From: CAZWKX01 sp964633975 | Lineage (GTDB): Bacteria; Actinomycetota; Acidimicrobiia; Spongiisociales; UBA11373 | Assembly: GCA_964633975.1 (NCBI GenBank) | Contig: CAZWKX010000005.1 | Span: 1 to 64,000 of the forward strand | DNA length: 64,000 bases | Reading direction: 5' to 3' | Shown: positions 50,634 to 58,864 of the stretch, piece by piece | How the letters are laid out: each line of letters begins with the position of its first letter | Numbering within the stretch: position 1 is the stretch's first letter | Notes under the pieces: generated by a model | Told to the model about the DNA's origin: nothing | Databases searched by the model: none | The model's input: only the letters and a program-made list of their open reading frames with translations | Program-made: the position numbers and the translations under genes

Positions 50634-51515
50634 TCAGATCTTGAATCGAAGCGCGCCGGGTTCGATACGCACAGTGACGGGCGTCTCGCCCAGGTAATCG
50701 CCGTCGACTTCGATGGGCCAGGAACGGTCGGTCTCGATGGTGACCGAGGTGGATCGGTAGCGCCTCACCGCCTTGTGCGACAGATGCGATCCCCTCTTGA
50801 CTTTGGGGAAGAGGGAGAGGGCCGCCCACTTCCAGCACGAGAAGAGCTGCACATCGAAGAAGCCGTCGCCGAGGGCCGCCCCCGGCGCGATGTTCATGCC
50901 GAACCCGAAGTACTGGCCGTTGGCCACAACAACGGCGAACGCCTTGCCTTGAAACGACTGACGGTCGGCAGTCAAGTCGACCCGGGCGGCGCGAAAGCCG
51001 GGCAGGGTCAGCCAAAACGCCGCCTTGTACCTGGACTTCCCCAGGCGACGGGTGACCCGCTCCGCGGCACGCACCGTGCCGGCGATCACTCCGACGTCGA
51101 GAACGTTGAGAAACCGCCGGATTCCCCACTCGCCCTCGGCGACGCCGACGTCGATGCTGTAGGTGGCGTCGCCCTCGAGGTGAGCCGCCGCCTCCTCGAG
51201 GGACTGGGGCATCCCTACCGACCGGATCAAATCGCATCCGGAACCCGCGGGAAGCACTGCGATCACGGGCGGTTCCTCCCACCGGTGGCGCAGCAGAGCG
51301 TCGGCCATCAGACTCGCCGTGCCGTCGCCGCCGACGGCTAGATAGCGGTCGGCACCGAAGGCGATTCCCTCTTCGACCAGTGATCGCAGGTGTTCCGGGG
51401 AGTCCGAGGTATGGATCTCGGCCGGGATTCCGCGCTCCTCGAGCGCGGCGTGCACACGACGCTCGACCCGCTCCCGGCTTCCCGCCGCCGGATTCACAAT
51501 GGTCCACCAGGTCAT
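50634..51515 (-). CDS. Diacylglycerol kinase-family lipid kinase
   Basis: The 293-residue protein starts MTWWTIVNPAAGSRERVERR and has ADRYLAVGGDGTASLMADAL (GGDGT nucleotide motif), AVLPAGSGCDLIRSVGMPQS, and the beta-rich C-terminal domain with FGMNIAPGAALGDGFFDVQL and FKI at the end. The P-x-GT-GND motif reads PAGSGCD here. It could phosphorylate diacylglycerol, sphingosine or another lipid. Start overlaps the helY stop (ATGA), making it the distal gene of the tatA-tatC-helY unit. Confidence 0.88.
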   Translation of the reverse strand: MTWWTIVNPAAGSRERVERRVHAALEERGIPAEIHTSDSPEHLRSLVEEGIAFGADRYLAVGGDGTASLMADALLRHRWEEPPVIAVLPAGSGCDLIRSVGMPQSLEEAAAHLEGDATYSIDVGVAEGEWGIRRFLNVLDVGVIAGTVRAAERVTRRLGKSRYKAAFWLTLPGFRAARVDLTADRQSFQGKAFAVVVANGQYFGFGMNIAPGAALGDGFFDVQLFSCWKWAALSLFPKVKRGSHLSHKAVRRYRSTSVTIETDRSWPIEVDGDYLGETPVTVRIEPGALRFKI

Positions 51516-54028
51516 ATCGCTCCTGCTGCGGCGACGACACCACGATCGACGCTAGCAACCGCCGACCTCATGGGGCGCTCCAGCCCGGGCACAACCTCGG
51601 CGATTTGCAGCATGAGGTCGATGAGCTGCCTGCAATTCCTCACGAAGTCCCCCACTCCACTCGTGCCCTCCTCGAACAGCTCGCGCAGCTCGCTCCCCTT
51701 CGCCCAACGGTAGGCGATGTCGGCAAAACCGACCTCCGGCGGTCTGCTGACTTCGAGACCGGCCTCCTCTTCGTCGGCGGCGAGGCGTTCCCAGGTATCG
51801 GTCACCATGCCGACGCAGCGCTCGAGGCTCGAAGTCGGGAGGCGCCGGGAATCGGCCTCGGCCCGCGGCTCGTACGTGAAAATGGAGACGAGCGCGGCAA
51901 CCTCGGCCGTAGCCAGCCCCTCGAACAGCCCCTTCCCCAGAGATTCGGCGAGAAGCAAGTCCAGCTCGTTGTAGATGAAGCGCAGGCGCCGGCCCGCCGC
52001 CGTCAGCGCCCAGCCTTCCGCGTACCCCCGATTCCCGAGAATACGGAGAACGGAGTTGAGCCGAGGCACCATTCCTTCGCTGACGGCCGCCTGCCGGCGG
52101 CCGAGCCCTTCGATGCGTCGCTCGCGTCTTCGGATCGATCGCACCGCCTCCAGATGGCGCTCCAGGCGGGGACAAGCCGCGGCTCCGTTCCCTTGGCCGG
52201 CGCCGCGCTCGAGCGGACGACGCGGTATGGCATCGCCGGGGGACCAAGCAGCCAGCAACGCGGCGACACGGTCCCGGTATCCGGGCTGTCGCGGCTCCGG
52301 CGGCATGGGAATCCCGAGGTGCCCCAGAACCACCGCGGTCACGGGCAGATCGTCCGATGCGATCCGGTGCAGGCGCCCATCGGCAGTGAGGGTGAGAAGA
52401 CGCGGGCGTCGGCCGCGCCCACTAGCCATGACGACGTAACGCTGGCCAACTCCGTGCCCCCACTCGAGCACGTCACCGGGTTCGGCCTCGGATACAAACC
52501 GGCTCATCACCCGGCTGCGGTCCTCCAGGCCGCTCTCCGCTATCGCCCACACATCTCCCAGCTCGCACTCGGCGGCTTCACGATCAGCCGCCAGCGCGGC
52601 CTGCTCCTCCGCCATCGAGGCCGCCGACTGCTCGGCGGATCGCTCATCCTGAAATCGGGCGAACGAGGCGTTGAGAAGCTCCTCGGCCCGGGCCCGGGAG
52701 TACGAGGCGATCAGATTGGCCACCATGTTGTAGCGGGGCACGAACACGGATCGCAGAGGGAAAGGCCCGGACGCGGCGATGGCGGCCACTCGCTCGAAAG
52801 GGAGATAGGGCGTGTGGAGCACAACGGCGGTGCCCAACATGTCTATCCCGCGCCGACCGGCGCGGCCGGTGAGCTGCGTGTAGTCGCCCCCGCTCATGAG
52901 CGCGTGCCCCTGACCGGTGTACTTCGACAGGTTCTCGAGGACCACGGCCCGAGCCGGCATGTTGATGCCCAGAGAGAGCGTCTCAGTAGCGAACACGAGC
53001 TTGACCAGCCCGGCGGCAAACAAGCGCTCGGTGGTCTCCTTGAACGCGGGCACCAGCCCGGCATGGTGGGTGGCGACCCCAGCCTCCAGGCCGGCGAGCC
53101 AATGCCCGTAGCCGAGCACGGCGAGATCGTCCACGGAGAGGTGCGCCGTGCGCTCCTTCGCCACTCGGTCGATGGCCTGTGCCTCTTCAGGCGTGGCGAG
53201 CCGCAAGCCGGCATCGACCACGTGCTGGGCGGCCGCGTCGCATCCTGCTCGGGAGAAGATGAAGTAGATGGCCGGCAACAGTCCCCGGCGATGAAGGAAC
53301 TCGCATGTCTCGACTCGTCGCGGGGCGCCGTAGCGGTGGCCACGACCCCTGTGCAACATGCGCACGATGCGCTCGTTGGGGCGACCCTTGTCGAACGCGG
53401 GGAGCATACGAAGCGCTCCCCGCTCCCAGCGATCACTCAGCAGGTACTCGGAGTCGAGGGGCACCGCCCGCTTCTTCTCGACCACCAGGCTGGTTGGTCC
53501 TCTCCTGCTCCTCACCCAGTCGGCGAACTCCTCCGCGTTGGCCACCGTGGCGGACAGGCAGACGAGTGGGATGCTCCGGTCCAGGTGGATGATGATCTCC
53601 TCCCACACCGGTCCCCGGGCAGGGTCGGCCAGGTAGTGCACCTCATCCAGTACGACGACCCCGACGCCGTCCAGCTCGGGGCTGTGGGCGTACATCATGT
53701 TCCGCAGCACCTCGGTCGTCATCACCACGATCGGCGCGCTTGCGTTGATCGAGTTGTCCCCGGTGAGCAGGCCCACCGTCGCGGTGCCGTGCTGCCGGCA
53801 CAGGTCGCCGTACTTCTGGTTCGACAGAGCCTTAAGAGGCGTCGTGTAGATCGCTCGCCGTCCGCGGCCCAGCGCCCTCGCCATCGCGGCCTCGGCGACC
53901 ACCGTCTTGCCCGATCCCGTCGGCGCAGTAACCACGACGGTCTCTCCCCGATCTATGGCACCCGCTGCGTCTGCCTGGAACCGATCAGACGAAAAAGGCA
54001 GCAGCTCCATGTACTCACGAGCGGTCAC
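51512..54028 (-). CDS. helY: HelY-type superfamily 2 DEAD/DEAH helicase (Mtr4/Ski2-like)
   Basis: The 838-residue protein shows VVTAPTGSGKTVVAEAAMAR (motif I), TPLKALSNQKYGDL (Ia), VGLLTGDNSINASAPIVVMT, VVVLDEVHYLADPARGPVWE (motif II DEVH), LVCLSATVANAEEFADWV (III), VATHHAGLVPAFKETTERLF, VKLVFATETLSLGINMPARA and DYTQLTGRAGRRGIDMLGTA (VI), then an RNA-helicase arch-like C-terminal region. It is the homologue of mycobacterial HelY (Rv2092c), which occupies the same place after tatC. Probable role is RNA unwinding; it is coupled to tatC by GTGA. Confidence 0.94.
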   Translation of the reverse strand: MTAREYMELLPFSSDRFQADAAGAIDRGETVVVTAPTGSGKTVVAEAAMARALGRGRRAIYTTPLKALSNQKYGDLCRQHGTATVGLLTGDNSINASAPIVVMTTEVLRNMMYAHSPELDGVGVVVLDEVHYLADPARGPVWEEIIIHLDRSIPLVCLSATVANAEEFADWVRSRRGPTSLVVEKKRAVPLDSEYLLSDRWERGALRMLPAFDKGRPNERIVRMLHRGRGHRYGAPRRVETCEFLHRRGLLPAIYFIFSRAGCDAAAQHVVDAGLRLATPEEAQAIDRVAKERTAHLSVDDLAVLGYGHWLAGLEAGVATHHAGLVPAFKETTERLFAAGLVKLVFATETLSLGINMPARAVVLENLSKYTGQGHALMSGGDYTQLTGRAGRRGIDMLGTAVVLHTPYLPFERVAAIAASGPFPLRSVFVPRYNMVANLIASYSRARAEELLNASFARFQDERSAEQSAASMAEEQAALAADREAAECELGDVWAIAESGLEDRSRVMSRFVSEAEPGDVLEWGHGVGQRYVVMASGRGRRPRLLTLTADGRLHRIASDDLPVTAVVLGHLGIPMPPEPRQPGYRDRVAALLAAWSPGDAIPRRPLERGAGQGNGAAACPRLERHLEAVRSIRRRERRIEGLGRRQAAVSEGMVPRLNSVLRILGNRGYAEGWALTAAGRRLRFIYNELDLLLAESLGKGLFEGLATAEVAALVSIFTYEPRAEADSRRLPTSSLERCVGMVTDTWERLAADEEEAGLEVSRPPEVGFADIAYRWAKGSELRELFEEGTSGVGDFVRNCRQLIDLMLQIAEVVPGLERPMRSAVASVDRGVVAAAGAI

Positions 54029-54735
54029 CGCCGCAACACCAGCCTCACCAACCAGATGGTCGCCTCATAGAAGACGTACAGAGGGGCTGAGAGCAGGAGA
54101 AGGGTGAGCGGATCGCCGCTGGGTGTGACCACCGCCCCGACGGTCACGATGATCAGCACGGCCCAGCGCCGGCCCCGGGCCAGGGTGCGCCACCCCACCA
54201 GCCCCATCGCGGCCGCGGCAAAGAGGAACACCGGGAACTCGAAAGCGAGGCCGAACACGAGCAGATAACGCAGCGCGAACGTCAGGTAGTAGTCGCCGCC
54301 GATCACCGGCTCTATTCGGTCCGAACCGAAGTCGAGGAGAAAGGCGATGCCGCGCTCCAAAGACCAATAACCGAAAGCGACTCCGCTCAGGAAAAGGAGG
54401 ATGAGCACGCCGACTACAGGGAGAGCCCGGCGCTTCTCCCGCCGGGTCAGCGCCGGGCTGATAAAGGCCCATACCTGGTAGATGACGACCGGGCTGGCAA
54501 ATACGAACCCGGCAAACAGGGAAAGGCGCATGAAGAGGGAAAAGGCCTCGGTGGGTCGAAAGAAGGCGAGCTGCCTTCCTTCCGCGTAGCTCTCGTAGGG
54601 CGCGACCAGCAAGTCGAAGATCCAGGTCCGGAATACGAAGGCGGCGATGCTGCCGATGATCACGGCGGCGCTGGCCTTGATGAGTCGATTCCGCAGCTCC
54701 GTGATGTGGCTCATGAGCGGAGCCTTCTCGCTCAC
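54025..54735 (-). CDS. tatC: Sec-independent protein translocase TatC
   Basis: The 236-residue protein has six membrane segments and TatC hallmarks: MSHITELRNRLIKASAAVII, RPTEAFSLFMRLSLFAGFVF, ASPVVIYQVWAFISPALTRR and EKRRALPVVGVLILLFLSG, LVFGLAFEFPVFLFAAAAMG. Together with TatA it exports folded proteins carrying twin-arginine signals. It overlaps tatA and helY by GTGA. Confidence 0.95.
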   Translation of the reverse strand: MSEKAPLMSHITELRNRLIKASAAVIIGSIAAFVFRTWIFDLLVAPYESYAEGRQLAFFRPTEAFSLFMRLSLFAGFVFASPVVIYQVWAFISPALTRREKRRALPVVGVLILLFLSGVAFGYWSLERGIAFLLDFGSDRIEPVIGGDYYLTFALRYLLVFGLAFEFPVFLFAAAAMGLVGWRTLARGRRWAVLIIVTVGAVVTPSGDPLTLLLLSAPLYVFYEATIWLVRLVLRR

Positions 54736-55058
54736 GGGCCGCGCTCCCCGGGCTCCTCTGCCTCCGGCTTCTCCTTGGGCTGCGCCTTCTCGGGCTGGCC
54801 GAGCATCGACTCGATCTCGTCCCTCATCTCCTTGAGCGGTGCCACCGCCTCGCGGTACTCGTCCCTCACCTCTTGGAGCGGAGCGATGGTGTCGCGATAC
54901 TCGTCCTCGATCCCGCTCTTCAGCTCGGCCGTGGCCCGGCGCACGGCTCGTATCATCGCTCCAAACTTGCGGGCCAGCTCGGGAAGGCGCTTGGGGCCTA
55001 TGACGATGATGGCGACGACGGCGATGGTGGTGAACTCAGCGGGGCTGATGCTGAACAC
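54732..55058 (-). CDS. tatA: Twin-arginine translocase subunit TatA/TatB type
   Basis: The 108-residue protein has one N-terminal membrane helix (ISPAEFTTIAVVAIIVIGPK), the FGPKxLPELAR-like hinge RLPELARKFGAMIRAVRRA, and an amphipathic, charged C-terminal tail ending in a Pro/Glu-rich stretch. The length and conserved Pro/Glu fit TatA or TatB; the RLPELARKFG motif with charged helix leans towards TatB-like. GTG 55058 is preceded by a leaderless-type TACCAT-N6. Confidence 0.85.
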   Translation of the reverse strand: MFSISPAEFTTIAVVAIIVIGPKRLPELARKFGAMIRAVRRATAELKSGIEDEYRDTIAPLQEVRDEYREAVAPLKEMRDEIESMLGQPEKAQPKEKPEAEEPGERGP

Positions 55059-55064
55059 TCGGCC

Positions 55065-55070
55065 ATGGTA
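55065..55070 (-). promoter_or_regulatory. -10 hexamer of tatA operon
   Basis: Minus-strand TACCAT, then GGCCGA, then GTG 55058. Confidence 0.45.
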
Positions 55071-55094
55071 GAGCCGGAGATCCAGCGACACGGA

Positions 55095-55116
55095 GAGCGG
55101 CCCCGAGGGGCCGCTC
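55095..55116 (-). terminator. Hairpin between zinc-ribbon gene and tatA
   Basis: GAGCGGCCCC-GA-GGGGCCGCTC: a perfect 10-bp palindromic stem, 25 bases after the zinc-ribbon gene stop on the minus strand and before the tatA promoter. No T-tract. It probably separates the paf and tat transcription units. Confidence 0.55.
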
Positions 55117-55140
55117 CGCGTATCCGTGTGCACACCGTGT

Positions 55141-55431
55141 TTACAGGCGCAGGTGGTGGCGCCACTCATCACCATCGAGGGAACTCACAAACTCCCTGAT
55201 CTCCGTCTCGGTGATGGGTCCGGAGTCATCGACCACCTCGTAAGCGACGCCGGTCGCCAGGAGGATGCTCACGACACGGTGGTTCGCCGGTCGGCTTTGC
55301 AGCTGCTCGCAGTGCGGGCAGGCAAAGACGTAGGTCCCAGTCCCTGAGGAAGGGGTGAGGTGAAGTGAAAGGTCAGTGGGAGCGAGTTCGACGTCGCCGC
55401 AGACGGGGCACGAAGTGCGGATGGTGGTCAT
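55141..55431 (-). CDS. Small zinc-ribbon protein downstream of pafC
   Basis: The 96-residue protein has C8-x2-C11 and C38-x2-C41 in MTTIRTSCPVCGDVELAPTD and TYVFACPHCEQLQSRPANHR, a zinc-ribbon pattern, and a C-terminal segment ITETEIREFVSSLDGDEWRH. No further family is recognised. It is 92 bases downstream of pafC on the same strand. Start ATG 55431 is where the zinc motif begins; upstream in-frame sequence is not needed. Confidence 0.7.
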   Translation of the reverse strand: MTTIRTSCPVCGDVELAPTDLSLHLTPSSGTGTYVFACPHCEQLQSRPANHRVVSILLATGVAYEVVDDSGPITETEIREFVSSLDGDEWRHHLRL

Positions 55432-55522
55432 GTGCCAGGCTCTCTGTTCCGGTGCTCTGCCGCGTGTATCGGGAGGCTTCCCAGGACCCTGAATGACCAT
55501 TGGAGCTAATAGTCCAAACGGG

Positions 55523-56458
55523 CTAGCCAGCGGCACCGTAGCGGCGGAGAATCCTCGACTTGAGGTCGCTCACCGCCTCCTCGACCTCGGCGCCCTCCAG
55601 CAGGGTCGCGGCACCGCCGAGCCGTACCAGGAGACGGGCCGCCACGGACGGCACGGCGGCAGAGAACCGGACCACCTGGGCTACCTCTTCCTGCGAGACC
55701 ACATCGACCGGGTAGTAGTCGGACACCCACGCGGCTGCCGGACCCAGGCGGATGAGAGCGGTGACGTCGTCGACCCCAGGGCTGTATCTGATGCCACCCG
55801 GCGCTTCCTGCTCGGCGGGGACAAAACGCTCGCCCGTCGGTCGCACGCGGCGAATCCGGTCGAGCCGGAACACCCTTTCATCGCCGGCGAGGCGGCAAAA
55901 GGCCCTCAGGTACCAGTTGCCCATGGCCGAGTGCACGCTCCAGGGCTCCACCCGGCGAACGGTGGTCTCCCCCTTGGCCAAGGACGTGTACTCAATCTCG
56001 ACCACCTCTCCACGCGCCGCGTGACCGCTCAGCAGAGCCACACGCTCGGGTTCTGCCGCCAGCTCAACCGATAGGGCTCCCTGCTCCGGCATCAGCACCC
56101 TCTCCAGCTTCTCGACGGCCGTCCCGAGCGCCTCAGGTGCGGTACCCGAGGACATCAGCGCCATTCCGGCGGCGAGCAGCATGAGAGTCTCCGCCGTCGT
56201 CAGTCGCAGAGGCGCGGCGAAGTAGTCGGCCAAGTCGACAACCACCTCGTCACCGTCGATGTAGGCCTCCATGAGGTCTCCCGGCCCGTAGCCGGGAAGG
56301 CCGCAGACGAAGACGAGATTCAGGTCGCGCACGAGCTCTGCGCGGGTGTACCCGAACCGCTCGCAGACCTCGTCCACCGTGGCGCCGGGGTGGGCGATGA
56401 CCCAGGGAACCATGGCGAGGATGCGAGAGAGCCGCCTTGCAGCACGCGCGCTGGTCAC
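55523..56458 (-). CDS. pafC: PafC, WYL-domain transcriptional regulator
   Basis: With PafB it forms the activator of RecA-independent DNA-damage genes in mycobacteria. The 311-residue protein has an N-terminal HTH (ARRLSRILAMVPWVIAHPGA), the PafC-type sequence CERFGYTRAELVRDLNLVFV plus CGLPGYGPGDLMEAYIDGDE, and a WYL domain EIEYTSLAKGETTVRRVEPW followed by SAMGNWYLRAFCRLAGDERV. GTG 56458 overlaps the pafB stop (GTGA). Confidence 0.92.
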   Translation of the reverse strand: MTSARAARRLSRILAMVPWVIAHPGATVDEVCERFGYTRAELVRDLNLVFVCGLPGYGPGDLMEAYIDGDEVVVDLADYFAAPLRLTTAETLMLLAAGMALMSSGTAPEALGTAVEKLERVLMPEQGALSVELAAEPERVALLSGHAARGEVVEIEYTSLAKGETTVRRVEPWSVHSAMGNWYLRAFCRLAGDERVFRLDRIRRVRPTGERFVPAEQEAPGGIRYSPGVDDVTALIRLGPAAAWVSDYYPVDVVSQEEVAQVVRFSAAVPSVAARLLVRLGGAATLLEGAEVEEAVSDLKSRILRRYGAAG

Positions 56459-57378
56459 GAGGCTCTCACATGCTCTATGAGGCGTTGCCGCACCTCGGCC
56501 GGTGCCACCACCTCGGCGGCGTCCTCGAACCCGATCATCCACCCGATGAAGGCGTCCACATTGGCAACGGGCAAGCGGGCGCTCAGCCCGCCGGCGCCGA
56601 GTTCTTCGACCTGGGCTGCCCCGGTGAGCTGCCGACGCGCCCACCACGCAACCTCCGGATCGAAGCGTGCCTCGACCATGACCTGCTCCTCACCAGCCTC
56701 CCAAGGGGCCTCGGGGAGCACATCGGCGACACGGAAGCCCGGCGGAGGCCTGAAGGCGTTCTCCGGCCCGGTGACCTCGAGCTCCTCGATGCGGTCCACA
56801 CGGAACGAGCGAACGTCGTCTCCACCCGCCGGCGAGCCCGCCAAGTACCAGTGGCCGCGGCGGTGCGCCAGGCCCAGCGGGCGCAGGCGCCGCCGGCGGG
56901 TCCTGTAGGTGAACCGGACCAGGCGCCGCTCCACCACGGCGCCGAAGAGCGCAGGCAAGTAGTCGAGGGTCTCGCCCAGCTCTGCAGCCAAGGGCTCGCC
57001 CCCGGACCCGGCACCGGCCCCTCCGAGCTTGAGCACGGCGGCCCTTCCCGGCGACTGCCCCCCAAGCCGCACCACCTGGGTCGCCAGCCACAGGGCGGCG
57101 CGCTCGGCATCAGTAAGACCAGGGTCTTCGAGCGCGTATTCCTGGGGGCGCACCACGTAGCCCTGTTCGACCTCCCAGGCGTCGGTGTAACTCAGGCGCA
57201 GCGGTACCCCAAGGTCGCGCAACAGCTCCTTGTCGCGCTCGAATGTCCGGCGGAACGCCTCATCACTCTCCTGGTCGTATCCGGCGACGGTGTGCCGGAT
57301 CTCGTCGGCGGTCACGGGTCGTTCCACGGTGAGGAGGAAGGCAAGCAGGTTGAGCACACGCTCGACGACACGCTGCAT
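56455..57378 (-). CDS. pafB: PafB, WYL-domain transcriptional regulator
   Basis: Paralogous partner of PafC. The product, about 307 residues from ATG 57378, has an HTH region (RPVTADEIRHTVAGYDQESD, EAFRRTFERDKELLRDLGVP) and WYL domain RLVRFTYRTRRRRLRPLGLA, HRRGHWYLAGSPAGGDDVRS, FRVDRIEELEVTGP. A TACAGT-N7 leaderless -10 lies before ATG 57378, which favours this start over GTG 57387. Order pafA-pafB-pafC is conserved among proteasome-bearing actinobacteria. Confidence 0.92.
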   Translation of the reverse strand: MQRVVERVLNLLAFLLTVERPVTADEIRHTVAGYDQESDEAFRRTFERDKELLRDLGVPLRLSYTDAWEVEQGYVVRPQEYALEDPGLTDAERAALWLATQVVRLGGQSPGRAAVLKLGGAGAGSGGEPLAAELGETLDYLPALFGAVVERRLVRFTYRTRRRRLRPLGLAHRRGHWYLAGSPAGGDDVRSFRVDRIEELEVTGPENAFRPPPGFRVADVLPEAPWEAGEEQVMVEARFDPEVAWWARRQLTGAAQVEELGAGGLSARLPVANVDAFIGWMIGFEDAAEVVAPAEVRQRLIEHVRAS

Positions 57379-57385
57379 CGCCAGC

Positions 57386-57391
57386 ACTGTA
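57386..57391 (-). promoter_or_regulatory. -10 hexamer of pafB
   Basis: Minus-strand TACAGT, then GCTGGCG, then ATG 57378. It suggests pafBC can be transcribed separately from pafA. Confidence 0.45.
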
Positions 57392-57434
57392 TCCGGACGG
57401 GGCCACGGAAGGGAGCCTCAGGCTGCGAGGGCGC

Positions 57435-58790
57435 TCAGAGTGCGGCGATCAGCTTCTCGACACGCTCATCGATGGCCCGGAAGGGATCCTTGCACAGCAC
57501 GGTCCGCTGCGCCTGGTCGTTGAGCTTCAGATGCACCCAGTCGACGGTGAAATCCCGCTGGCGGGCCTTCGCCGCCTTGATGAACTCGCCGCGGAGTCGG
57601 GCTCGTGTGGTCTGCGGCGCATGGAGCAGAGCCCGCGTCACATCGTCGTCGGTAACGACCCGCTCCATGAGCCCGCGGCGCTCCATGATGAAATAGAGGC
57701 CCCGCTCCCGGGTGACGTCGTGGTAGGCCAGGTCGACGAGCGCCAGGCGCGGATGGGCCAGCGGCAGCCCGTGGCGAGCGCGGTACTGATCGATGAGATG
57801 GAACTTCGCCACCCAGTCGCACTCCCGGGTCAGCGTCATGGGGTCCTTCTCCAGGCCTGTGAGCAGGTTCTCCCACATCTCGACTGCCGATTGGACCTGA
57901 GCGGGGAAACCTCGGGTCCGGGCGTAGCGCAACACCCGATCGAGGTACTCCCACTGCATGTCGAGAGCCGACAGCTCCCTGCCGTTGGCGAGCCGAACCT
58001 TGCGACGGCAGGTGAGATCGTGGCTGACCTCGCGCAAGGCCCGGATCGGGTTCTCCAGAGTCATGTCGCGGAAGACGACCTCGTCCTCCAGCATCTGCAG
58101 CAAGGCGACCGTGGTTCCCACTTTCGTGTAGGTCACGTATTCGGACATGTTCGAGTCGCCGGCGATCACGTGAAGCCGCCGATACCGCTCCGCGTCGGCG
58201 TGAGGCTCGTCCCGAGTGTTGATGATGGGACGGCTGCGGGTAGTGGCCGACGACACGCCCTCCCAGATGTGCTCGGCCCGCTGCGATATGCAGTAGACGG
58301 TGCCGCGTGCCGTGTGCAGCAGCTTGCCGGCGCCCGAGTAGACCTGCCGGGAGACGAAGAACGGGATGAGCGTCTCCAGGACCCGCTGGAAATCGCTCTG
58401 CCGGGTGATCAAGTAGTTCTCGTGGCAGCCGTACGAGTTGCCTGCCGAGTCAGTGTTGTTCTTGAACAGGTACACCTGGCCCCGGATACCCTCTTCGTCG
58501 AGACGCTGCTCGGCGGATTCCAGCAGGGCCTCCAGCACCCTCTCTCCGGCCCTGTCGTGAGCCACCAGCTCATACAGGCTGTCGCACTCGGGCGTGGCGT
58601 ACTCGGGGTGGCTGCCGACATCCAGGTACAGGCGAGCCCCGTTCTCGAGGAAGACGTTCGAGGAGCGACCCCACGAGACGACCCTGCGGAACAGATACCG
58701 GGCCACCTCGTCCGGCGACAGACGGCGCTGGCCCCGCAGGGTGCATGTCACCCCGTACTCGTTCTCCAGACCGAATATCCGTCGTTCCAC
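57435..58790 (-). CDS. pafA: Pup ligase PafA
   Basis: Attaches the C-terminal Glu of Pup to substrate lysines with ATP. The 451-residue protein starts MERRIFGLENEYGVTCTLRG with the Glu-rich Mg/ATP motif (E9, E11), has NVFLENGARLYLDVGSHPEY with the conserved Asp57, ATPECDSLYELVAHDRAGER, FKNNTDSAGNSYGCHENYLI, SRPIINTRDEPHADAERYRR and LHVIAGDSNMSEYVTYTKVG. It lies directly before pafB, on the strand of the proteasome genes. GTG 58790 has a TACCCT-N7 leaderless -10 within a repeated element. Confidence 0.96.
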   Translation of the reverse strand: MERRIFGLENEYGVTCTLRGQRRLSPDEVARYLFRRVVSWGRSSNVFLENGARLYLDVGSHPEYATPECDSLYELVAHDRAGERVLEALLESAEQRLDEEGIRGQVYLFKNNTDSAGNSYGCHENYLITRQSDFQRVLETLIPFFVSRQVYSGAGKLLHTARGTVYCISQRAEHIWEGVSSATTRSRPIINTRDEPHADAERYRRLHVIAGDSNMSEYVTYTKVGTTVALLQMLEDEVVFRDMTLENPIRALREVSHDLTCRRKVRLANGRELSALDMQWEYLDRVLRYARTRGFPAQVQSAVEMWENLLTGLEKDPMTLTRECDWVAKFHLIDQYRARHGLPLAHPRLALVDLAYHDVTRERGLYFIMERRGLMERVVTDDDVTRALLHAPQTTRARLRGEFIKAAKARQRDFTVDWVHLKLNDQAQRTVLCKDPFRAIDERVEKLIAAL

Positions 58791-58797
58791 GCCGAAG

Positions 58798-58803
58798 AGG
58801 GTA
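58798..58803 (-). promoter_or_regulatory. -10 hexamer of pafA
   Basis: Minus-strand TACCCT, then CTTCGGC, then GTG 58790. The hexamer lies inside the palindromic GGGTACCC of the repeat at 58799-58814. Confidence 0.5.
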
Positions 58804-58857
58804 CCCAGTGCCGGAGGTTTCGGGGTGCAGCACCGGGCTCTGGGTACCCTGTGCCGG
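58799..58857. repeat. Paired GGGTACCC elements in the pafA/DUF2007 divergent spacer
   Basis: GGGTACCCAGTGCCGG (58799-58814) and GGGTACCCTGTGCCGG (58842-58857) are 16-base direct repeats with one mismatch, 43 bases apart. The palindromic cores also form a 10-bp inverted repeat GGGTACCCAG (58799-58808) / CTGGGTACCC (58840-58849). Each core supplies a TACCCT -10, one for pafA (minus) and one for the DUF2007 gene (plus). They look like a shared operator and promoter element. Confidence 0.7.
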
Positions 58858-58864
58858 GACACCC

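Noticed and set aside
51380..54070. Very long open frame antisense to helY and the lipid kinase gene
   Set aside because: It is a shadow of real minus-strand genes in GC-rich DNA; its protein is rich in His, Arg and Gly and matches nothing.
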